A DNA stretch of 64,000 bases. It comes from Sphingomonas kyeonggiensis (GTDB lineage: Bacteria; Pseudomonadota; Alphaproteobacteria; Sphingomonadales; Sphingomonadaceae). A program made the position numbers and the translations under genes. A model generated the notes under the pieces. The model made no database searches. It was not told the DNA's origin and saw only the letters and a list, made by a program, of their open reading frames with translations. The DNA lies in NCBI RefSeq assembly GCF_014196745.1, contig NZ_JACIEH010000003.1, positions 1 to 64,000 on the forward strand. The letters are read 5' to 3'. Below are positions 14,661 to 24,600 of this stretch, one piece after another; positions within the stretch are counted from its first letter, which is position 1, and every line of letters begins with the position of its first letter.

Positions 14661-17600
14661 ATGGACGATCTATTTGCCGCGACAGTCGAGCTAGTCCTTC
14701 CTGCAATTGAATTCGGTCCCGTTAGAACCCCGATCGGCACGATTTCCGCCGTGCTGCGCGACCCCGAAAACCAGGTTGCGCGCGAAACACCGCCGGTAGC
14801 TTTGACACCACGGATCAAAATCCCCTGTTTCCGCCTGGCCAGCGGCGAAATCATCGCCATTACCGATCGCGACAAGGGCACACGGCCCAGCGATGTCGAT
14901 GGCCTGTTGCAGCGCTTGCCCGGTGGCGGGCTGCGCTGGCTCGGCCACCGAGCCATCGACGATCTGCTTTTGGCGGCTCAAGAAGATGGCTGGAGCAAGA
15001 TCGTGGAGAAGCGCGCCATCAGCTGGAACGGCCAATTTTCGTTTCAGACAGAGCGGTTGAGCGCGCGTTCAGAAGAAGCCGAGACGCCGGGACTGCGACC
15101 GCCGCAAGTGGGCGCCCTGCTTTCGATCGGGACGCATTGGAGTCTGTATCGCAGCCCCGCTACCATCGTCATGCCGACGGGTACCGGCAAGACCGAGACG
15201 ATGCTGTCAGCGCTGGCTGCTTATGTCCGCAAACCGATGCTGGTCATCGTGCCCTCAGACGCGTTGCGCAAGCAGACCGCCGACAAGTTCCTCTCCTTTG
15301 GCCATCTCTACCGGCTGGGCGTATTGGCGCCTGGTGCCGCCAAGCCGATCGTCGGTATTGTCAAAGGCGTCCCCAAGACTGCCGAGGCGCTCGAAATCTT
15401 CGAACGCTGCAATGTGATCGTCGCGACGATGTCCTCGCTTGGCGACGAAAGCGCCGAGCCCTTCTGGAGTGAAATCGCCAAGCGGACCGGGGTCCTGGTC
15501 ATCGACGAAGCCCATCATATCGGCGCAGCGCGCTGGACCAAATTCCGCGAAGCGTTCAGCGGCGTGCCGACGCTGCAGTTTACAGCAACACCGTTCCGGC
15601 GCGACGGTGCGCTGGTCGATGGCCAGGTAATCTACAATTACCCGCTGCGGCTGGCGCAGCAGAATGGCTATTTCAAGCCGATTTCGTTCGAGCCAGTCTA
15701 TGAACCGGTTCCGGCCAATGCCGATATGGCGATTGCAACCGCCGCTGTCGCCAAGCTCCGTACCGACCTTGCCGCCAGCTTCGATCACCTGATGATGGCA
15801 CGCTGCGTCAATATCGAGCGAGCGCTGGCCGTGCATGCCTTGTATCAGACGCTTGCACCCGAGCTGCGCCCGACGATCATTCATTCCAGACAGGCTGACT
15901 CTGCAACGCGGATCGCCGCGCTGCGCGAAGGAAAGAGCCGCATCGCGGTTTGCGTCAACATGCTGGGCGAAGGCTTCGACCTGCCGCAGCTCAAGATCGC
16001 GGCGATTCACGATCTCCATCAAAGCCTGGCAATCCTGCTGCAATTTACCGGGCGTTTCACCCGCAGCGCGGGCGCGGTGATCGGCAATGCGACGATCATC
16101 GCCAATGTTGCCGAGCCGAATGTCGCAACCGCGCTCGAGCGCCTGTACAGCGAGGATGCCGACTGGAACGAAGTTCTGAGCGAAATGAGCTCGGCGGCGG
16201 CAAAGGATCATGCCAAGCTGATTAAATTCCTGAGTGAAGCGCAACGCCTCGACGAAGGGGTTGCCGATGACGATATTCCGATTACGCACAAGCTGATAAA
16301 GCCAACGCTCAGCACGCTGATCTACCGCGCTACCAAGTTCACACCCAAGGCCTTTCACGAAGGGCTGCCTAGCGGGCTGGTTCCCTATCGCGTCTGGCTA
16401 CATGCTCCCTCAAACACGCTATTCTTCGTGACCCGCGAGGAACCGACCGTGAAGTGGAGCCGGTCCAAGGCAGTACGCGACCGCAACTGGGCGCTGTTTG
16501 TCCTTCATTTCGATGAAGCACGCCAATTGCTCTATTTGTCCTCGAGCAATCACAAGATCAGCACCGAAGCGCTGGCCAAGGCAGTCGGCGCGGGCAAACA
16601 GATTTACGGCGACATCGTCTTTCGAGCGCTCGGTCGGATCACCCGGCTGATCTTCCAGAATCTCGGCGTCAAGAAACATGGCCGGCGCAATCTCTCCTAT
16701 GCCTCCTACACCGGCGCCGAAGTCGTGACGGCGCTCAGCCAGGCCGAGAAAAGCGGCTCGGTCAAAGCGATGCTGAGCGGGACCGGCTGGGAGAATGGCG
16801 CGCCGACCACGATCGGATGCTCGGCCAAGGGCCGTATCTGGTCGCGCGATGCGGGCGGCCCTGTGCCGCGGCTCAACGAATGGTGCGAATCGATTGGCGA
16901 CAAGATCGTCGACGCATCGATCGATACGACCAAGCTGATCGACAATGTGCTTTTACCAACGGTGGTGTCCACCCTGCCCGATGCCGAGTTGCTCGGTATC
17001 GACTGGCCGGTCGAGATCCTTGGTCAAGTCGAGGAACGCGTCCTTTTCAATAAAGGCACGCGCGAAGCCGCACAGACGGTCTTCGAACTCAGCCTTACCG
17101 GGCTGGACCGCGCCACAAATACGATCGACTTCGATCTTTGCGAGGCGGCTTCCGGCATCTGGGGCTCGTTCCGCTTTGCGCTGGGCGGGCCGAATGAATT
17201 CTCGGTCACCCAGCTATCCGGCGAGGCGGTCCAGATCACGATCGGCAAAGTGAGTGCGCCTCTCGCCCAATATTTCTCGGACTATCCGCCGTTGTTTCGC
17301 TTCGTCGATTTGTCAGAACTCGACGCCAACCTCCACATTACCCCCCAGACCCCCTATGACCTGACGATCGACGATGCGCGGTTCGAAGGGTGGGACTGGG
17401 ACGGGGTCGATATCGCCAAGGAATCGCTCTGGAAGAATGGGAGCATTCGCAAAGATTCGATCCAGTGGCGGGTCGCCAGCAACTATATCGCCGCCGAATA
17501 TGATGTGGTCTTCGACGACGATGCCAGCGGCGAAGCTGCCGACCTGGTTTGTTTCAAGGACGCCGGCGATCATATCAAGCTTGCCCTGGTCCATTGCAAA

Positions 17601-17960
17601 TTCTCAGGCGGCACCGATGCCGGCGCGCGTGTCGCCGATGTGGTGGAAGTCTCGTCGCAGGCGATCCGCTCGGCCCGCTGGCTGGGCAAGATTCCAGCGC
17701 TGGCCCATCACCTCAAAGCACGCGACGTCGCATTACGGGGTGGCGGGCGCCCGACGCGCTTCCTGCGCGGCGGCCATTCCGAACTCAACCAGTTGCTCAA
17801 GCGAAACCGCTTCGTGCCCGTGCGCACCTCGATTCTGGTCGTGCAGCCCGGGCTGTCCGTGGGCCGGCGCACCGACGCCCAATCGACGGTCCTGGCTGCT
17901 GCGCTCACCTATCTCAAGGAAACCGTCGGCATTGATCTCGAAATCATCTGCTCGCCCTGA
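14661..17960 (+). CDS. SF2 DEAH-type helicase with C-terminal PD-(D/E)XK-like nuclease site
   Basis: 1099 residues from the ATG at 14661 (GGGGG upstream); an in-frame ATG at 14607 would add 18 unconvincing residues. Motif I is MPTGTGKTE (about 171-179), motif II VIDEAHHIG (280-288), motif III TATPFRR (about 309), then GEGFDLP (435-441) and motif VI QFTGRFTRS (about 461). Residues 900-1010 hold a probable nuclease core: AADLVCF with D961 and LVHCKFS with C979-K980, after a DIxKESLW-like lead-in. The middle region (560-890) is unassigned. Single-chain helicase-nucleases of this size are frequent in defence islands. It stands alone on its strand behind the arsH remnant. I do not recognise a named system. 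Confidence 0.85.
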   Translation: MDDLFAATVELVLPAIEFGPVRTPIGTISAVLRDPENQVARETPPVALTPRIKIPCFRLASGEIIAITDRDKGTRPSDVDGLLQRLPGGGLRWLGHRAIDDLLLAAQEDGWSKIVEKRAISWNGQFSFQTERLSARSEEAETPGLRPPQVGALLSIGTHWSLYRSPATIVMPTGTGKTETMLSALAAYVRKPMLVIVPSDALRKQTADKFLSFGHLYRLGVLAPGAAKPIVGIVKGVPKTAEALEIFERCNVIVATMSSLGDESAEPFWSEIAKRTGVLVIDEAHHIGAARWTKFREAFSGVPTLQFTATPFRRDGALVDGQVIYNYPLRLAQQNGYFKPISFEPVYEPVPANADMAIATAAVAKLRTDLAASFDHLMMARCVNIERALAVHALYQTLAPELRPTIIHSRQADSATRIAALREGKSRIAVCVNMLGEGFDLPQLKIAAIHDLHQSLAILLQFTGRFTRSAGAVIGNATIIANVAEPNVATALERLYSEDADWNEVLSEMSSAAAKDHAKLIKFLSEAQRLDEGVADDDIPITHKLIKPTLSTLIYRATKFTPKAFHEGLPSGLVPYRVWLHAPSNTLFFVTREEPTVKWSRSKAVRDRNWALFVLHFDEARQLLYLSSSNHKISTEALAKAVGAGKQIYGDIVFRALGRITRLIFQNLGVKKHGRRNLSYASYTGAEVVTALSQAEKSGSVKAMLSGTGWENGAPTTIGCSAKGRIWSRDAGGPVPRLNEWCESIGDKIVDASIDTTKLIDNVLLPTVVSTLPDAELLGIDWPVEILGQVEERVLFNKGTREAAQTVFELSLTGLDRATNTIDFDLCEAASGIWGSFRFALGGPNEFSVTQLSGEAVQITIGKVSAPLAQYFSDYPPLFRFVDLSELDANLHITPQTPYDLTIDDARFEGWDWDGVDIAKESLWKNGSIRKDSIQWRVASNYIAAEYDVVFDDDASGEAADLVCFKDAGDHIKLALVHCKFSGGTDAGARVADVVEVSSQAIRSARWLGKIPALAHHLKARDVALRGGGRPTRFLRGGHSELNQLLKRNRFVPVRTSILVVQPGLSVGRRTDAQSTVLAAALTYLKETVGIDLEIICSP

Positions 17961-18383
17961 GACTGGACGCCAAGCTCCCAAAAATGGCCATCCCTATGTT
18001 GCGTGAGCGAATGTCAGCTTTCGGGATCGGAAGTGTTCCCGCCTAACGACCAATGTGAGGGCGCATAGCGGTCGCTAATTGCGTCATGTCGCGCCAGAAA
18101 ATCGCACGCTCGGTGGTAGGAAAAGTGGTGGGTAGGGAGTGTCAGTCTCGCAATTTCCCTAGCCTATTCAAGTCGTTATGCGGGAATTTCACCTTCCTCC
18201 CGCTCCTAGAGACCAGCAAAAGGGCGCCGCGAGTTAAGTTCCCCGCGCCCATAGCAATTTAAACCGACAAGATATTGGGCTGGGCTGGTGGGCGAAACCG
18301 TCACGCGGAAAGAGCACGATATGACCTCCGCAACGCGACAGAAACTCACGCAGCCCTATCGATCCGCAAGGCGCCGTTTGGAG
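17961..18383. other. Intergenic region between helicase-nuclease and the TonB-receptor operon
   Basis: 423 bases with no gene I can support. GGGCGC at 18222-18227 pairs with GCGCCC at 18245-18250 around a 17-base loop, a weak hairpin. Genes on both sides read towards this region, so it should contain both terminators and perhaps an island boundary. I saw no copy of the tRNA-Ser 3' end here. Confidence 0.4.
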
Positions 18384-19859
18384 CTATTTGGTCTTCCCGC
18401 CTTCCCAAGCAGGCGTAGGCTTACGGTAATCCAGCGCAGGCTCTCGGTTGCCTAGCAAGGCGTCATACTTGAAATTCGGCCCGCGTGCTTTGTCGAGCTC
18501 GGCCTTCGCCTCCTTCAGCGTTTCAGGGCTTAAGAACAGGTCCGCCGCCGTCAGTGCGATCGTCTTGGCGGCGACCGCGGCGCCCTTGGCACCAATGCTC
18601 GATCCGGATGCGGCGACCGCCTGCCAGCTGTGCGCCGGCGTACCCGGGACCCAGGTGGCGGTATTGAGGCCGATCGTCGGCACCGTCCAGCTGATGTCGG
18701 ACACGTCGGTCGAACCGCCGCCATCGGGACCACGCTCGCGCGAGCCGGTCTCCCTGACGCTGTCGAGCGGCTTCTGCACGGGAAGGCTCTTCTGCAGCTC
18801 GGTCGCCCAGGCTATCTCCTCGGGCGTCCACTGCTCCCCGCCTACCGTATCGAGGTTGCGCGTCATCACCTTGGCAAGCGTCTCGCTGGCGAGCATCGAA
18901 TAGACGCCGCCGGTGATCTCGTGATCCACCGTGGTGCCGGTCGCCATCGCCGAGCCCTCGGCCGCCTTCACCACTCGCGCCCATACGTCGCGCACGATCG
19001 CCGGCTCGACGTTGCGGACATAATAATAGCTCTCGGCGAAGTCGGGCACCACGTTCGGTGCCTCGCCGCCTGCGGTTATGATGTTGTGGATCCGCGTCGA
19101 GGACGGGATGTGTTCGCGCATGAAATTGACCGCGACGTCCATCACCTCGACGCCGTCGAGCGCCGAGCGGCCCTTGTCGGGCGAGGCGGCGGCATGCGCG
19201 CTCACCCCGTGGAAGCGGAACTTGCCCGAGATGTTGGCCATGCTCTTGCCGGTCGACACGCCATTGGCGTCGCCCGGATGCCAGTGAAGCACGGCAGAGA
19301 CGTCATCGAACAGCCCCGCGCGGACCAGATAGACCTTGCCCGAGCCGCCCTCCTCGGCAGGCGTGCCGTACAGGCGCAGCTCGCCCTGGACCTTGTTGGC
19401 GATCATCCATTCCCGGATCGCGATCGCCGCTTCGACGCTGGCCGCGGCGAAGAGATTGTGCCCGCAGCCATGGCCGGCCGCCTTGCCCGCGATCGGCGTC
19501 TTGGTCGGGTCGGTGGTCTGGGCGAGGCCGGGCAGCGCGTCATATTCGGCGAGGATGCCGATCACCGGGCCGCTGCCCTGCTTGAAGCTGGCGACGAATG
19601 CCGTCGGCATGCCGGCCACGCCCGGCGTCACGGAGAAGCCGGCCTTTTTCAGCTGCGCTTGTAGCAGCGCCGACGACTTGTTCTCCTGATAGCCGACTTC
19701 GGACCAGCCCCACAGCGCCTTGGCGGTGGCGGCAAGACTGGGCGTGCGCTTCTCGATCCCCGCGAGCATCGCGCCGCGCTGCGCCTCGGGCAGCGCCTGG
19801 GCAAAGGCGGGGAGCGGTGCGAGCCCGGCGGCCAGCAGCAGCGCGGTCTTGATCGTCAT
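18384..19859 (-). CDS. Exported M20-family amidohydrolase (AbgB-like)
   Basis: 491 residues from the ATG at 19859, chosen because it begins a clean signal peptide (MTIKTALLLAAGLAPLPAFAQ, cleaved after about 20). Metal-binding and catalytic blocks of the M20D/AbgB type are present: AEYDALPG (104-111), GHGCGHNLF (H130, C132, H134) and TPAEEGGSGK (E169-E170). Later come HGVSAHAAASPDKGRSALDG, the dimerisation-domain histidine region, and a C-terminal PAHSW. Relatives hydrolyse N-acyl-amino acids or p-aminobenzoyl-glutamate. Thirteen bases after a gamma-glutamyltransferase and in one operon with a TonB receptor, it probably trims an amino-acid conjugate in the periplasm. The exact substrate is unknown. 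Confidence 0.87.
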   Translation of the reverse strand: MTIKTALLLAAGLAPLPAFAQALPEAQRGAMLAGIEKRTPSLAATAKALWGWSEVGYQENKSSALLQAQLKKAGFSVTPGVAGMPTAFVASFKQGSGPVIGILAEYDALPGLAQTTDPTKTPIAGKAAGHGCGHNLFAAASVEAAIAIREWMIANKVQGELRLYGTPAEEGGSGKVYLVRAGLFDDVSAVLHWHPGDANGVSTGKSMANISGKFRFHGVSAHAAASPDKGRSALDGVEVMDVAVNFMREHIPSSTRIHNIITAGGEAPNVVPDFAESYYYVRNVEPAIVRDVWARVVKAAEGSAMATGTTVDHEITGGVYSMLASETLAKVMTRNLDTVGGEQWTPEEIAWATELQKSLPVQKPLDSVRETGSRERGPDGGGSTDVSDISWTVPTIGLNTATWVPGTPAHSWQAVAASGSSIGAKGAAVAAKTIALTAADLFLSPETLKEAKAELDKARGPNFKYDALLGNREPALDYRKPTPAWEGGKTK

Positions 19860-19872
19860 CTCGTGCACTCTC

Positions 19873-21606
19873 CTATTTCGCGCCGACGGCGGCGGCATCG
19901 GGGCGGCGCGTATCGGCCGATCCCAGGAACTTCTCGCCCTCGACCATGATCGACTGGACCGATCCCATGGTGTTCGAGCTGCGCACCTTGTGCCCTTTGG
20001 CTTCGAGCAGGGGAACGATATCCGGCGAGAAGCCCTCCTCGAGCTCGATCGGGCCGTCGCCGCCGGACTGGTTGATGCGCGGACGCTCGGCGGCCTCGGC
20101 CACGTTCAGCCGGTGATCGATCACGTTGGACAGCATCTGCACCATCGTCGCGATGATGTAGCCGCCGCCGGGCGTGCCGGTGACCAGCCAGGGCTTGTCG
20201 CCCCTGAACACGATCATCGGCGTGATCGTCGAGCCGACGCGCTTGCCGGGGACCGGTTGGGTCGCCTTCCACTCGTCGCCGCGGCGGCCCCATGCGAGGT
20301 TGCCGAGCGAGTTGTTGAGCAGGATGCCGGTGCCCGGTGTGACGACGTGCGCGCCGTACGAAGCCGACAAGGTATAGGTGTTGCTCACCGCATTGCCGGC
20401 CGCGTCGACCACCGAGAAGTGCGTCGTGTCCTTGCTCTCGAACGGATAGGGATTGCCGTCGGGCAGCGCCTTCGCGTCAAGCGAACTGCCCGGCTGGATC
20501 AACTTTGCGCGCTCGGCCGCATATTCCTTGCTCGCCAGGCCCTTTGCCGGCGTCCGCCAGTCCGGTCCGCCGCCGATCAGCTTGCGGTCCGACCAGACGA
20601 TCTTCAGCGTCTCGGCGAGGAGATGGAGATTGGCCACGCTGCCCCAGCGCTGCTCGCGTACCGGGAAGCGCTCGAGGATGTTCATCGCCTCGGCGACGCT
20701 CACGCCCGATGCGGTCGGCGGCATGTACGCGATCGGAAGCCCACGATAGCTCGACCAGATCGGCTCGGAGATCACCGGCTGGTAGGCGGCGAGGTCCACC
20801 TCGTCGATCACGCCGCCGCCGGCCTTCATGCCGGCCGCGATCTTCTTCGCGATGGCGCCGGTGTAGAAGCCGTCCCGCCCCTTGGCCGCGATCACCTGCA
20901 GCGTCGCGGCGAGATCGGGCTGCTTCCAGCGTTCGCCCGGCGCATAGGCGCTGCCATCGGACTTGAAGAAGACGGCGAGCGCGGCGGGATCGTCGTGCAT
21001 CGCCTTCTTCTGGTCGGCATTCGCCTGGGCCTCGTCGTCCGACAGGATGACACCGTCGCGCGCCATCGCGATCGCCGGGGCGATCAGCGTGCCCCAGGGC
21101 AGCGAGCCGAAGCGCTTGTGCGCTTCCCACAGGCCCGCGACCGTGCCGGGGATCGCCACGCCCTTCATCGAATAGCCCTTGGCCGGATCCAGCTTGCCAT
21201 TGGCGCCGAGCAGCAGGTCGGGCGTCGTGTTGCGCGATGCCTGGCCGTAATAGTCGATCGCCAGGGTCTGGGCGGGCTTGCCGTCCTTCGCCGCCATGTG
21301 GATCAGCATATAGCCGCCGCCGCCGACATTGCCGGCACGCGGCAGGGTGACTGCGAGCGCGAAGGCAGTGGCAATCGCGGCATCGACCGCATTGCCGCCC
21401 TTGCGCAGGATCGCGGCACCAACCTCCGCCGCGATCTTGTTCTGGCTGACGACCATGCCCCCGCGCCCGATCGCGGGCTTGTGGATCTGGTCATAGGCGA
21501 CGATGTCGCCGCCGGAGACGCGCTGCGCGGCAGGCGCCTCGGTAGCTTCCTGGGCGAAGGCCGGCGTCGCGAGCGACGCCAGCGCGAGGATCAGGGCGAT
21601 CCGCAT
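19873..21606 (-). CDS. ggt: Gamma-glutamyltransferase precursor
   Basis: 577 residues with a signal peptide (1-19). Family marks: GGNAVDAAIATAFALAVT (70-87), GNVGGGGYM (92-100), and the autoprocessing site KDTTHFSVVD, where T394 should become the N-terminal nucleophile of the small subunit, followed by NTYTLSASYGA. The substrate-loop block GGGYIIATMVQ is intact. The enzyme cleaves gamma-glutamyl bonds (glutathione and gamma-glutamyl peptides) in the periplasm. Its ATG overlaps the stop of the TonB receptor gene (ATGA), showing translational coupling, and the M20 hydrolase follows 13 bases later. The trio implies import and breakdown of a glutamyl- or acyl-amino-acid compound. Confidence 0.93.
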   Translation of the reverse strand: MRIALILALASLATPAFAQEATEAPAAQRVSGGDIVAYDQIHKPAIGRGGMVVSQNKIAAEVGAAILRKGGNAVDAAIATAFALAVTLPRAGNVGGGGYMLIHMAAKDGKPAQTLAIDYYGQASRNTTPDLLLGANGKLDPAKGYSMKGVAIPGTVAGLWEAHKRFGSLPWGTLIAPAIAMARDGVILSDDEAQANADQKKAMHDDPAALAVFFKSDGSAYAPGERWKQPDLAATLQVIAAKGRDGFYTGAIAKKIAAGMKAGGGVIDEVDLAAYQPVISEPIWSSYRGLPIAYMPPTASGVSVAEAMNILERFPVREQRWGSVANLHLLAETLKIVWSDRKLIGGGPDWRTPAKGLASKEYAAERAKLIQPGSSLDAKALPDGNPYPFESKDTTHFSVVDAAGNAVSNTYTLSASYGAHVVTPGTGILLNNSLGNLAWGRRGDEWKATQPVPGKRVGSTITPMIVFRGDKPWLVTGTPGGGYIIATMVQMLSNVIDHRLNVAEAAERPRINQSGGDGPIELEEGFSPDIVPLLEAKGHKVRSSNTMGSVQSIMVEGEKFLGSADTRRPDAAAVGAK

Positions 21607-24600
21607 CAGAAGCTCGCCCGCATGTTGGCGTACCAGTAGCGGCCATAGGGGCTGTAGAGCGAGCCGAGGAACCCGCTCGAGCTGAGCGGCGGCCCCTCAT
21701 TGGTCAGGTTGCGCACGCCGATGCGCAGCCGGTAGCGCCCACCATTGTCGCGCTTGCCCACGGTGACCTGGCCGTAGAGGTTGAAGGTCATGCGGTCCTC
21801 GATCAGCCAGGCGGCGCCGGCGGAATCGAGCAGGCCGGTATCGTCCACGTCGCTGGTGTACTGGGTGAAGCCGCCGATCTGGAACGGCCCCTTCTCCCAG
21901 GTGATCGATCCGGTCACCTTCCAGCGCGGCTTGCCGTTCTGCCGGACGAGATCACCGGCATCGGCGATGTTGGTGCCGGCATTGATGGTCCCCGCGGCCC
22001 GCGCGGCGATCAGGGTCTGGATCGGCGGCGAGGGCTCGAGGAAGAACTTGTCGAGATAGGCGGCATTGGCATTCAGGCTGATCTTGCCCGCGCCGAAATC
22101 GGGCAGGCGCCAGTTGAAGCCCAAGTCCACGCCCGCGACTTCCTGCGGCAGCAGGTTGACGTACTTGTCGTTGACGTAGAGCACCCGGCCGACCGGGGCG
22201 AGGCCCGATCCGGCGAACAGCGTATTGTCCTCGGCGGTCGGCGCGGCACGGATGACGTTGGGATCGCTCGATCCCTGCACGCGCAGCAGATAGTCGTTGA
22301 TCAGCGCATTGCCCTCGCCGAACAGGCCGACGATCCCCTTCTGGTCGACATGCCAGTAATCGGCGGTGAAGGTCATCCGGCCGATCGCCGAATCCAGGAA
22401 GTGCGGCTCCAGCACGACACCCACCGTCCAGGTCTTGGACTGTTCGGGCTTCAGGTCGGGATTGCCCGAGCGCCGCGCGGTGGTGGCGAAGCCCTGCGAA
22501 CAATTGGCGAAGCTGGAGATCGCGCCGGTGCGCAGCTGCGCTTCGCAGCGAACCCAGTCGGTGCGGGTGTTCGACCGCGTCACCATCGTCGCGTTGATCT
22601 GCTCGAGGTTCGGCGCCTTGAAGCCCTCGGCATAGGAACCGCGCACGCGCAGGCCGCGCACGATGTCCCAGGCCGCGGCGACCTTCGGCTTGGCGACCGA
22701 GCCGACGTCGGAGTAATTCTCGAAGCGGCCCGCGAGCTGGAGCTCGATGTTGCGCACCAGCGGGATGTTCATCTCCGGCGAGACGACCGGCACCGCGAGT
22801 TCCAGATAGGCAGCGGCGACGGTGCGGCGGCCGCTTGTGTCGGGCGAGGGGCTGGTGCCGACCAGGTCGGAGCCGTTGACCGCACCGTTGATCGAGTCGG
22901 TGAACTGGATCGTGCCGTCGACGCGCCCGTCGCGGTCGTCATTCTGGGTCTCGCGGCGCACTTCGCCGCCGATCGCCAGGCCGACATCGCCGCCCGGCAG
23001 GTGCAGCAGGTGCGTGGTCGAGCCCTTGATGTCCCACATCGCGAGCGTCGACTTGCTGATCCGGGTGGTCTTCACCTTGATCGCGGCGATCGCCGCCGCG
23101 CTGCTGGGCGTATTGTCGATGCCGCTCGGCGGGGTGATGCCGCTGCCGTTGAACGGATTGTACGCATCGGGCGTGGTCAGGTTGATCTGGCGCTGGAGCA
23201 GGGTCTGGCTGATGCCGTCGGAACGGTCGCGAACCCGCGCTTCGGAATAGAGGCCCGCGCTTTCCCACTCCAGGCCGAGCGCCTTGAAGCGGACGCCGCC
23301 CAGCAGGCGATATTGCGTGTTGAGCACCTCGACGCGATTGGGGCCGACATCGGCGAAATTGTAGCTCGACAGGGTGATCGCCTGGCCGCCGGCTGCCGCG
23401 TTGATGCCGGGCAGGCGGTTCGGGCTGCCGGCCAGGCCGAACGGATTGTAATAGGCATTGGCGGCAATGGTCAGCGGGCCGGAAGAGAGCGTACCGCTCG
23501 ACGCCTGGATGCTGTTGCTCTCCCCATTGTAATAGCCTGCCTCGCCGAACAGCTCGATGCCGCCGCCCAGCTCGTAATGGCCGTTCACGAACAGGTTGAT
23601 ACGGCGGATATTCGGCGTGACGTTGGTGTTGAAAGCGAGCGGCGCGTCGAAGCGCAGCTCGCGGATCGCCGCCGCCGAGCTGGTGCCGGTGGCGACGCAG
23701 TTGGTGCCACCGATGATGCCGGCGCCGCCCGCCGGGCAGCCGGTGAAGCTGGTCGGCTGGATGTGGAACTGGCCCGAGGTGTTGGTCAGTACGGTCGTAC
23801 CCTGGCGGACGACGACATTGCCCACCGTCTGGAACGAACCCCAGGGCGTGATCGTCGAACGGCCGTCGAGCGAGGTCGAGCCTTCGAAGCGCGTGCCGGC
23901 GAACAGCGAACGCAGGTCGTTGGTGCGGGTATAGTCGAAATCATTCGCCATCACGCCGTCGCGCTTGTCGTAGCTGGCGAAGAGCGTGATGTTGCCCCGG
24001 TCACCAAGGTTTCGGCCGGCGAGCAGGTGCGTGTTGGTCTCGAACAGGCTCGAGCCTTCGCCCCAGCCGACCTGCCCTTCGAGCTCGACGCCGTTATAGT
24101 CGGTCTTCAGCACGGTGTTGACCACGCCGGCGACCGCGTCCGAGCCGTAGATGGCGGCAGCGCCGTCGCGCAGCACTTCCATGCGCTCCAGGCCGAAGAC
24201 GGGAATGGCGTTGGTGTTGACCGTGAGCACCGGCACGAGGTTGTCGTCGGCGCGGCTGGTCGGATGATTGACCACGCGGCGACCGTTCAGCAGCACCAGC
24301 GTGTTGCCGACACCGAGATTGCGCAGGTTGATCGAGCCGACATCGCCGCGCGCCGAGTTCGAACTGTTCGGCAGATACGAGCTGTTGAAGCTGACGTCGC
24401 CGAGCTGCGGGATCGAACGGAACAGCTCGTCGCCCGAAGTGGCGCCGGTCGCGCCGATCTGGGCCTCGTCGACCACGGTGACGGGAAGCGCGGCGGTCAC
24501 CTTGCTACCCCGGATCTGCGAGCCGACGACGACGATTTCCGCCGAGGCCGGCGCGTCGCCGTTCACCGCCTGCTCCACGGCTGCGGTCTCGGCCGCGGCC

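Noticed and set aside
19720..21639. 639-codon plus-strand frame opposite ggt
   Set aside because: Compositional shadow of the gamma-glutamyltransferase gene.
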